Shown here: in pieces, positions 17,708 to 24,763 of the stretch
Layout of the letters: the number at the start of each line of letters is the position of its first letter
Position numbering within the stretch: position 1 is the stretch's first letter
Notes under the pieces: model-generated
Databases searched by the model: none
Told to the model about the DNA's origin: nothing
Seen by the model: only the letters and a program-made list of their open reading frames with translations
Assembly (NCBI GenBank): GCA_002951815.1
Contig: CP019454.1
Span: forward strand, 1 to 64,000
Length of the DNA stretch: 64,000 nucleotides
Reading direction: 5' to 3'
Source: Sulfobacillus thermotolerans
Lineage (GTDB): Bacteria > Bacillota > Sulfobacillia > Sulfobacillales > Sulfobacillaceae
Position numbers and translations under genes: made by a program

Positions 17708-18010
17708 GTCCAGGTAATCGCAAGACCTTCAAGAAGGCCCAAAACGTGGCATGAAAGGGCTCCGGCAGCGACACGGAGCGGGAACCATCAGGCTGTGGGG
17801 TCACTTGGAGCGCTCGCAGGTGGCGAAAGAGTTCATGGGCCGTAGGGCGCGTCAAGACGCGCCGCGATGGCGAGGAATCGGGACGGCCCTGTCACGGAGG
17901 CGCCGTTCGAGCAGGCTATACAACAGGGCCACCATCAAGACCACGTAGCCCAAGGCCTCCAACCGTTCTGGGATCTTGAGAAACAGCGCGTGGGACACTA
18001 GGGCCGGAGC
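17706..18010 (-). pseudogene. IS1634-like transposase, C-terminal fragment with frameshift
   Basis: Two overlapping minus-strand frames together encode a typical IS1634/DUF4277 transposase tail. ALVSHALFLKIPERLEALGY and LLYSLLERRLRD in the first frame continue as LTRPTAHELFRHLRALQV in the second, with a frameshift near 17855. The upstream DDE catalytic part is missing. Both ends of the fragment meet solitary tnpB-type right ends in opposite orientation. Confidence 0.7.
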
Positions 18011-18155
18011 GGTCCGAGTTACGCCTGGGGAGATCGACGTAAGACGGCCGTCGTCAACGGCGAAGCCGCAGGGGATCCATGATCCATGAACCTCCGGGAG
18101 CGATCCCGGAACTCCCCGCCTCAACCCGCTAGGGTTAGGCGGCGGGATAGTTCAT
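17998..18155 (+). repeat. Solitary right end of an IS1341-type tnpB element, copy Z
   Basis: On the plus strand, ACTAGGGCCGGAGCGGTCCG at 17998 is followed by CTGGGGAGATCGACGTAAG, several hairpins and GATAGTTCAT at 18155. The order matches the right end of the tnpB element at 20991-22600 and copy Y. Only a few tnpB codons remain in front. Bases after 18155 would be the guide of an omega RNA made from here. Confidence 0.7.
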
Positions 18156-18286
18156 TACCGCGCAACGGCACACGGGTTATAGGTACCGGGCAGTCGCTGC
18201 CGCGTTGCGATGGAAACATGCCAAAGTACGGGTTTCGCCGAAACTATAAAATAACCTCGGACGAGTTGGTGGGCGTTTCCGCGAAT

Positions 18287-19036
18287 TTATTTGACCGCAC
18301 CCGTCATGTGAGAATCGATCGTGTTCGCATAGTGGCGCTGCTTTTTGCTAAATTGCCGTGACCACCGCACAACAAAGGGGGAGAGGGTCGGCGCCCAATA
18401 CCACGTGACGGGCACCGGAGGAATGACTTTTTGTGGGGTATTGACCGGGAGATCCGCGCCGCACTGGCTCCATCGGGTGGTTTTGTCGGGCACGGGTGGG
18501 ACGCCCGTGATCTCACTCAAGACCGTGACGAGATCGCCCGAGGGACGGCGAATACGGCCAATCCAGACCCCTGGTTTGGCCGTGCGCGTCGCATACGGGA
18601 TGACCATCCAGTCTTCCAATAGCCCCGTCTCCCATTGGCGGCGATTTTTCCAGAGCACCAAGACCCCTAAGGAAAATATCACCCCCACTATCGGACCTAA
18701 GCCGATGGTCAACACAAATTGCGCGGCGTTGGCGACCGTGCCCCCCATGGCATGAGCAAACGCCTTTTGCGCGCCCAACAGCACGACGAGGAGCAAGGCA
18801 ATACCAAAAAGAACAAAGATGCCCAAGAGACCCACCATAAAGCCAAAGCCGGCGGCCCCAAACACCGAATCCGTCATCCACCGCCCAATGCCCCAATGAG
18901 GTCCCGTGCCATCAAACGGCCACGGACTGCGTTCGCGCACAATACGAAAAGTCCGGTGCAAAGTCCAGATCACAGGACCCGCCAACAGGACTATGATCCC
19001 TGCCCAAACGATTGCCGACACAACAGGTTCGCTCAT
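18287..19036 (-). CDS. Membrane protein coupled to the RHS tail, candidate immunity protein
   Basis: 249 residues. Three or four membrane segments: AIVWAGIIVLLAGPVIWTLH, FGFMVGLLGIFVLFGIALLL, and FVLTIGLGPIVGVIFSLGV running into VLVLWKN. A cytosolic C-terminal half of about 110 residues follows (EDWMVIPYATRTAKPGVW, RRPSGDLVTVLSEITGVPP). The ATG at 19036 is three bases from the RHS stop and its GGAGGG lies inside the last RHS codons, so the two are translationally coupled. No family recognised. Position and coupling fit an immunity protein for the RHS C-terminal toxin; this is inference. Confidence 0.75.
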   Translation of the reverse strand: MSEPVVSAIVWAGIIVLLAGPVIWTLHRTFRIVRERSPWPFDGTGPHWGIGRWMTDSVFGAAGFGFMVGLLGIFVLFGIALLLVVLLGAQKAFAHAMGGTVANAAQFVLTIGLGPIVGVIFSLGVLVLWKNRRQWETGLLEDWMVIPYATRTAKPGVWIGRIRRPSGDLVTVLSEITGVPPVPDKTTRWSQCGADLPVNTPQKVIPPVPVTWYWAPTLSPFVVRWSRQFSKKQRHYANTIDSHMTGAVK

Positions 19037-19039
19037 ATT

Positions 19040-19768
19040 CTACCCTCCATATTTGAATCCGGATGTTGTGGGAAAACCCGTCGTAATGTCATGGAGCCAG
19101 GACGACACAGGCAACGTCCACGGAGCGGTGGCTAAGGCATAATGTCCGATGAAAATGCTGGAGGCATAACTAGCCATCGGCTGCTCGGCACCAAGTTGAG
19201 TCAGACCCTTAGCCAGGATACCATTTAATGCGCCAAAGCCAAAACTGTAAATAAAGTCACTGCCTACCGAATTCAACGAAAATACCTGCCCTTCGGTTCC
19301 TAACGCAGCAAGATTCGTGGCAAACAGGGTGCTACTAGAGGCCACAGCGTTCCCAATTTGACCCAAGTCAAATGAGAGGGAACCGACTTCACCCCCATAT
19401 ACGCCGCTGACACCGCCCCCGATAGTATCCACAAGGACGGTGTTGAACTTCTGTCCGGCGGACATGTGATTAGGAAGTACTAAGGTCGTGAGGAGGCCAC
19501 TGGCCAGTCCAAGCCCTGCCCCAATCGCCGCCCCGACCAATCCCTCATGCCCGGTAGGGTCTACCAGTACTGTGGGAGCATTTCCAGCGTAACTATATGA
19601 TGATGTCGCGAATTGGCTATCCGGCGTGAGATATTGACCTAGGGCTGGCAAGTAGTACCGAGAGCCGACGTGACCGAGCACAAGCCCATGAGTGCCTCCT
19701 AGAGTGGATTGAGAATAGCCACCATATCCATAGGCTAAGGCCGAGGTTGGGCTGCTAGAAGAAAACTC
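19040..19768 (-). pseudogene. RHS-repeat protein 3' end with C-terminal effector region
   Basis: Open frame of 242 codons without a usable start; it begins after a TGA at 19771-19769. It encodes the last RHS repeat strands (YGYGGYSQSTLGGTHGLV), the core motif GSRYYLPALGQYLTPDSQF...YSYAGNAPTVLVDPTGHE, and then about 170 residues of variable C-terminal domain, rich in Gly and hydrophobic residues (AAIGAGLGLASGLLTTLVLP, DTIGGGVSGVYGGEVG). Full RHS proteins have over 1,000 residues, so the body is lost, or this is a displaced C-terminal cassette. The C-terminal region has no nuclease motif I can see; its composition suggests a membrane-acting effector. Confidence 0.75.
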
Positions 19769-19796
19769 TCAAGAAGTGTGGTGAGCTTTTCGAGTG

Positions 19797-19835
19797 AAGC
19801 ACCAGTATTCCGACATCGGAACACTGGTGCTTTTT
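19797..19835 (+). terminator. Terminator hairpin upstream of the RHS remnant
   Basis: AAGCACCAGT and ACTGGTGCTT arms, with an inner TTCC/GGAA stem, are followed on the plus strand by TTTTTAT. No plus-strand gene now ends here, so it may be a relic of a lost gene. Confidence 0.65.
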
Positions 19836-19955
19836 ATCAGCCCGAAAGAATAGTTTTTAAAAATCCTTATATCCTGCGTTTATATAACGTGCCAGGGTAT
19901 TCAGATAACCAACCGCTTCGTAAAATCCCGCTCCTAATGGGGTGTTGTGGATGGC

Positions 19956-20495
19956 TTATAAGCCTTGCTTGTCGCTTTCCACCTCTGCGGTTATCGCTGT
20001 CCGAATTAGCTGCATCGGAATGAAGAGATCCAACGACTGCCCTAGCCGACAAAATCCGAGCCGTTCGTAAAAGGGGATGAGGTGGACGGTCTTGGCTTGG
20101 ACTAGCACTCCAGCTAATCCGATGTCCGCCTGGAGACGTTCGGCGCGCTTCAGAGCATCAGCCACTAAAGCGGATCCGATTCCTTGACCTTGAATTGTCG
20201 TCGAGATCCCTAATCGTCCCAATAAGGCGACAGGAACTAAGGGATATTTGGGATACAATTTAATCCATTCCGTCGGCAAGTGACCTAGTTATATCGTCGC
20301 GGCTGATAGGGTATAAAATCCGCTAACCTCTAAAGGCTGTATCGTATCGATTAGCACGTACACGACCGACACGCCGCGTTTCATGTTTTGATAAGCGTAC
20401 TGGTGGAACCACCGATCTAGTTCGGCATCTCCAGAGGAAAACGACGCGCGATGATGCTCTCGTCGCAATTTTTCCATGCGATACGTCGCTGGCAT
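19956..20495 (-). pseudogene. GNAT toxin of a TacA-TacT type module, in-frame stop
   Basis: One frame of 180 codons from ATG 20495 to the stop at 19956, broken by a TAA at 20291-20289. The N-terminal part (FSSGDAELDRWFHQYAYQNM, VSGFYTLSAATI) and the C-terminal part (YPLVPVALLGRLGIS, QGQGIGSALVADALKRAERL, FYERLGFCRL) together make a complete TacT-like tRNA acetyltransferase with the acetyl-CoA motif QGQGIG. With the stop, no active enzyme is expected. Six bases separate it from the upstream DUF1778 antitoxin. Confidence 0.85.
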
Positions 20496-20501
20496 AGGTG
20501 A

Positions 20502-20792
20502 CTAATCCGACTCAATCATTTCGTCGTGACGTCTCATCGCGTCACGCAGAGCTTGCGGGGAACGCGCAGTTTGATCCAGCAGCATTTCGGTAAATTGTCG
20601 GCTCACCATCTCGCTCAGTTGGATGTGCTGATGCCGCGCCAAGACGTCTTCGGCATGATGTTTGACGGCTACGAGCACAAAATCCGAAAGACTCAAACCT
20701 TCCATAGCGGCCGCTGTTTCGATCAACTGTTTATCTTCGGGCCGCAGACGAGTTTCTAAACGGGCCGTCCGATTCTTATTCATGGTAACCAT
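20502..20792 (-). CDS. DUF1778 antitoxin (TacA-like)
   Basis: 96 residues. An N-terminal ribbon-helix-helix (RTARLETRLRPEDKQLIETA, then GLSLSDFVLVAVKHHAE) binds DNA, and a C-terminal helix normally wraps the GNAT toxin. GGAGGG lies six bases before the ATG at 20792, which overlaps a TATACT. It heads the toxin-antitoxin operon and should repress it. The antitoxin gene looks intact while the toxin gene is broken, as expected for a decaying module. Confidence 0.88.
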   Translation of the reverse strand: MVTMNKNRTARLETRLRPEDKQLIETAAAMEGLSLSDFVLVAVKHHAEDVLARHQHIQLSEMVSRQFTEMLLDQTARSPQALRDAMRRHDEMIESD

Positions 20793-20990
20793 AGTATACC
20801 CTCCGTAGCGCTTATTATTTTATTGTACGGCACAGTGCCGCCTTTTGGAACAGGATGAATACATTCTACTCCGTCACAAATGTCCCTAAATGGCAAAGTC
20901 ACTCTGGGCATTCGTCCCATAGCAGAGTCTGACGAGGACGAAAGCAATGGCCACATGGTTTAAACGCTACTGTACAGCATTGTGGTTCAC

Positions 20991-22602
20991 ATGAACTCTC
21001 CCCCCGCCTGGCTACGCCGAGGCGGGGGTTTCGGGGTCGCCCCCAAAGCTTTCCTGGCTCATTGATCGCTGCGTCGAGGCCGTAGGCCCCAGACGGCTTA
21101 CGCCGATCTCCCCATGCGTCACTTCGGACCGTTCCGGCCCTAGTTTCCGAAAAATCCGCGTGGTTTTGTGAGTTCTGGTCAGCGGATCGCCGGAAAGAAG
21201 CTTTTGGACCCCCCGCTTCGCGATCACCACGGCCGCATTGTGGTCGGCATCATCGGTGTGTCCGCAGCGTTGACAGACAAATGCCGCCTGTGAAGGCCGA
21301 TTGTCCGGGGCAGTGAATGTGCAGACAGCACATTCCTGCGAACTATACGCGGATAGTACGGTGATGACCAGCTTGCCATGACGCAATGCTTTATAGGTGG
21401 TAAACGAGACGACTTGTCCCCAAGCCGACGACAAGATAGCGCGGTTGAGCCCGGCTTTGGCGGCCGCTTGATTGGGCAGAAACCGTCCTTGAGCATCCGT
21501 TTTGGCCTTGGGGCGTTTGGTCATCGTTTGGATCTTCAGAGCCTCGAACACATACAAATCATAGGCCTCATCGGCGGCCAAATGATGACTCGTTTGATGG
21601 GCATAGTCCTGTCGGACATTCGTTTCGTATTGCTGATACTTCGCCACTTTGCGATAGGCTTTCTTCTGATTTTGCGATCCTTTCTTCCTGCGAGAAGCCT
21701 GTCGTTGCCAGCGTTTGCGTTGCCGGCGGGTCTTCTTGATCCGTTTCTTCTGCACGGGCAGGAGGTCAAAGACCTGCCCATCCGAGGTGGTCAGGGGCTT
21801 GGCAACGCCCCGATCTCCACCGAGCGTCCGTGCGGTAAGTTGCTCCGCCGAAAGATGCCGTAAATCCTCAGCAATTTGTTCCGTGGTGGCGTCTCGCGTT
21901 TTCTTGGGCATCGTTACCTCGGCATCCTCGGCTGCGAAAGACAGCCACCAGTGGCCGCCTTCCACGGCGATGTGAATCGAAGACGGTACGCCATGCGACC
22001 GATGCGCCACGTAAGCAATGACCCCGACCGGAAACTTCTGCGTGCCTAGAATCAACTGATACGATGCGATCGCGCCGGTCTCATTGATGAGCGGGACGAA
22101 CTGGAATAACTCATCGGTGACCCAGACAATCTGCCGTCCGCTTTTTTTCTTGATTTTTGGACGCCCTCCGAGCTTCTGAAAGAAGCGTGCATAGGCTTGT
22201 TTGAATTTGACGGCCCCATTGCTCAAGATCTGCGAGGGCACCTGTTTGAGAAAGGCGGTTTTCTCCGTGATAAAGCGGCTATACTCCTAATCGACGGGAA
22301 TTTTCTCGCCCGCCGTGCCGACCATGCATTGAGCAAATCGACGAAAATAGCGATCCTCTTGGACTTTCGCGTTATAGATACCCCGTTGGCACCCGATCCA
22401 CCGGGACTCGGATACAGGCGAAACCGATAGCCGTTAAGCAGGGCGAATCACCCCCAGCGAACAACCGGCCACGGAATACGCAAGATTAAGCGGCCAAATG
22501 GCCGCTGCCCGCTTGACCCCCTCCTGGCCTGCGGCCAAGGAATGGGGAATGCGCGGGCGTGTTGTTCAATCGACCCACTTCGCCCGCGTTGCCAAGTGGG
22601 TC
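20991..22602 (-). mobile_element. IS605/IS1341-type element with a decayed tnpB
   Basis: The right end is at about 20991 (terminal AGTTCAT on the minus strand), with a strong hairpin at 21002-21026; it recurs at 17540 and 18155. The left end is not fixed by comparison. Two hairpins before the gene (GCGGCC-AAAT-GGCCGC at 22489-22504 and a 9-bp stem at 22572-22602) are candidate left-end structures. There is no tnpA, so transposition would need one in trans. Confidence 0.6.
21012..22438 (-). pseudogene. tnpB: TnpB nuclease gene with deletion, frameshift and amber stop
   Basis: The main open frame (22241-21012, 409 codons) holds the RuvC-like core: GGDRGVAKPL, LYVFEALKIQ, the zinc finger CAVCTFTAPD...CQRCG and DADHNAAVV. 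In the same frame upstream, YNAKVQEDRYFRRFAQCMVG and EYSRFITEKTAFLKQVP are plainly TnpB, but a TAG at 22289-22287 separates them. Further upstream, GYRFRLYPSP is in another frame, so a small deletion removed part of the N-terminus. Internal initiation at the GTG at 22241 would yield a protein without the wedge/REC N-terminus. It is presumably inactive. Confidence 0.82.
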
Positions 22603-22652
22603 GTCGCGGTCATCTCGTGGTCGACATACAATGCCCTCAATTGGTACAAAGC

Positions 22653-22689
22653 AAAAACACAAGCACCTATGTGAGGTGCCTGTGTTTTT
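22653..22689. terminator. Bidirectional terminator after the phosphate permease gene
   Basis: A 16-bp stem with one mismatch (AAAAACACAAGCACCT at 22653-22668 with 22674-22689) has T runs in both directions. It would stop the minus-strand permease transcript. Confidence 0.85.
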
Positions 22690-22716
22690 AGGGCATCGGC
22701 ATTGCCTTAAAATATT

Positions 22717-24102
22717 TCAGGATCCGGTTTTACTATACGTAGGGGTCTGATCCACTGGGCTGATGTCTTCGAGCGACCGACCAGAAGGTTCGGGTAACAA
22801 TAATGTCAGCAGTAGGCCCACTAAGGCAAACACGAAGGTTATCGTCAACGTTCCGTTAAGGCCCAACGCTTTCACTAATAGGGGGAAGGCGAAGACCCCA
22901 ATAAACGCCCCGAATTTTGCAACACCAGCCGAGAAACCATGTCCTGTGGCCCGGACACTGGTAGGATAGACTTCGGCGGACAAGACAAAGGTCGTGGTGT
23001 TCGGGCCAAATTCGGCAAAGAAATAGCTGATCCCAAAGATCAGAAGGAACGGCAGAATATCATGCGTCAAGTTGGGCACAATACCGATGACTCCAAACGC
23101 CGCACCCATGATTAAGAATCCCAACCATTGCAAGCGGCGATGGCCAATCTTGTCAATCGTCATAAAGGCTAAGATATAACCGGGTACAGCCGCCACGGCA
23201 AAGATGATAAGGGACCAGGCAATACTCGTCACATCCGTCGCATGAGGAGCCACACTTTTAATCACCAACGGAAGCGATATCGAGTTGCCGTAGTAGGCGT
23301 AGTCAAACAACGCCCAACTGCCTGCGGTGCCCAACAGCAAGCGCCAATACCGTCCTTGCGATAACATCTCCTTCAACGACAACCTACGTGTGGGTTCCTT
23401 TTCATCGACAATGCCGACTTCGGTGCCTGCGAAATTCTTGAGTCCCAAGGCGGCCTGTTTGTCCGCACCGCGCACTTGGGCTAAATACCGGGGCGATTCG
23501 GGCATCCGCCGACGCAAGAGAATGACAGCCGTAGCGGGAATAGCGCCTAAGCCCAACATTAAGCGCCATGCAATATCCGGGTTAATACCTGAACTCAAAA
23601 GGGTTAGGGCCACGATCGGTCCCGTAATCAAGCCGAGAGCCTGCATTGAGAACACCAAGCTGACTAATTTGCCGCGGTCTTTGGTGTTAGCAAATTCACT
23701 CATTAAAACGGCCGACATCGGATAGTCACCACCGATACCCAGCCCCATGATAAACCGGAAGATCAAAAGCCACAGCACATTGGGAGAAAACGCGGACAAA
23801 ATAGCGCCAATGGCCATAATCGCCGCTTCTAGGCCATAAATCGATTTGCGGCCAAAGACGTCGGCTAATCGCCCAAAAATAAACGCCCCGGCAAATGCGG
23901 CAATTAGGGCGGTCGATCCCAGCAATCCAATCATGGCCGATGAGGGATGCCACTGCGCTTTAATCAGGACAAGAGCCGCACCAATAATAAAGAGGTCGTA
24001 GGCGTCTGTAAAAAATCCCATCCCAGCGGTCAGTACGGCACGCAAATGGAATAGACCTAAAGGCGCTTCATTTAATGTTTGTGTTACCGTCTTTGATGAC
24101 AT
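22717..24102 (-). CDS. MFS permease of the phosphate:H+ symporter family
   Basis: 461 residues, twelve helices. Signatures: LTAGMGFFTDAYDLF in TM1, GRLADVFGRKSIYGLE between TM2 and TM3, MGLGIGGDYPMSAVL in TM4, RRRMPESPRYLAQVRG, IDKIGHRRLQ, and LLPEPSGRSLED at the end. The GIGGDYPxS motif is typical of Pho84-like transporters, although homologues also carry other organic anions. GAGGAGG lies six bases before the ATG at 24102. It is a single-gene unit with a terminator. A related but damaged gene is at 9518-10943. Confidence 0.9.
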   Translation of the reverse strand: MSSKTVTQTLNEAPLGLFHLRAVLTAGMGFFTDAYDLFIIGAALVLIKAQWHPSSAMIGLLGSTALIAAFAGAFIFGRLADVFGRKSIYGLEAAIMAIGAILSAFSPNVLWLLIFRFIMGLGIGGDYPMSAVLMSEFANTKDRGKLVSLVFSMQALGLITGPIVALTLLSSGINPDIAWRLMLGLGAIPATAVILLRRRMPESPRYLAQVRGADKQAALGLKNFAGTEVGIVDEKEPTRRLSLKEMLSQGRYWRLLLGTAGSWALFDYAYYGNSISLPLVIKSVAPHATDVTSIAWSLIIFAVAAVPGYILAFMTIDKIGHRRLQWLGFLIMGAAFGVIGIVPNLTHDILPFLLIFGISYFFAEFGPNTTTFVLSAEVYPTSVRATGHGFSAGVAKFGAFIGVFAFPLLVKALGLNGTLTITFVFALVGLLLTLLLPEPSGRSLEDISPVDQTPTYSKTGS

Positions 24103-24258
24103 AAAGTCCTCCTCAAAAGAGTTTGACGATCCATTGGAGTGTGAGAACCATCTACACGTGATAAGAGCTGGAAACAAAATTCATTATGCGAGGAGGGAAT
24201 TAAGACCCTAGGAAGGTTATGTGAAGAAAAGGTTAAGATCGGGTTAGTGCTTTGTGGT

Positions 24259-24699
24259 CTAAAACTCTTGAGGCGTATCCAAGAGTTTATTTAAAATCCG
24301 CTGCAAATCCGTTTGGTCTGCTTGAGGAAGCGTTTCGAGAACCTGGGCTAGTGCTTGCACCCGAGTTTGATGCCACTCTTGCCAAGCTGATGTTCCTAGG
24401 GCCGTCACCGTAATAGAGACACGGCGTTGATCGTTGGACGAACGTAAGCGCGTGACGTAGCCTGAGCGTTCGAGCCGCTGTGTGGTAATGCTCATGGCCG
24501 AAACACTGACACCCCAAAACGCGGCTAACGCAGAAACCGACAGCGGGCCGCATCGGCTCAGGTGCTTAAGCAACCGATATTGTTCCGAGGTAATGTCCGT
24601 CTGAATGGTTTTGGACCGCATGCGCCACCGGCGCCATAATTCCCACAGCATTTCAACCGTGCGTTCTGAATCTGCCTGGGGTGAGATTGACGTTGTCAT
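24259..24699 (-). CDS. MarR-family transcriptional regulator
   Basis: 146 residues with the winged helix-turn-helix: ITSEQYRLLKHLSRCGPLSV, FWGVSVSAMSITTQRLERSG, then the wing YVTRLRSSNDQRRVSITVT. C-terminal helices form the dimer interface. It is divergent from the ABC exporter at 24764, with only 64 bases between the starts and a palindrome in that gap. This arrangement predicts that it represses itself and the exporter until a small ligand, often the exported compound, is bound. Confidence 0.92.
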   Translation of the reverse strand: MTTSISPQADSERTVEMLWELWRRWRMRSKTIQTDITSEQYRLLKHLSRCGPLSVSALAAFWGVSVSAMSITTQRLERSGYVTRLRSSNDQRRVSITVTALGTSAWQEWHQTRVQALAQVLETLPQADQTDLQRILNKLLDTPQEF

Positions 24700-24702
24700 A
24701 TA

Positions 24703-24720
24703 TTTGATAATACCATCAAA
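24703..24720. promoter_or_regulatory. Candidate MarR operator
   Basis: Inverted repeat TTTGAT-AATACC-ATCAAA, starting four bases upstream of the marR ATG, in the 64-base divergent intergenic gap. Confidence 0.6.
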
Positions 24721-24763
24721 CTATTAACCCATAAAAGTATTAAGTGAAAGCGAGGAAAGCCCT

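Noticed and set aside
17736-17948. Plus-strand frames over the IS1634 fragment
   Set aside because: Shadows of transposase sequence on the other strand.
18719-19135. 138-codon plus-strand frame over the candidate immunity gene
   Set aside because: No ribosome binding site or motif; the minus-strand gene has membrane segments and a coupled start.
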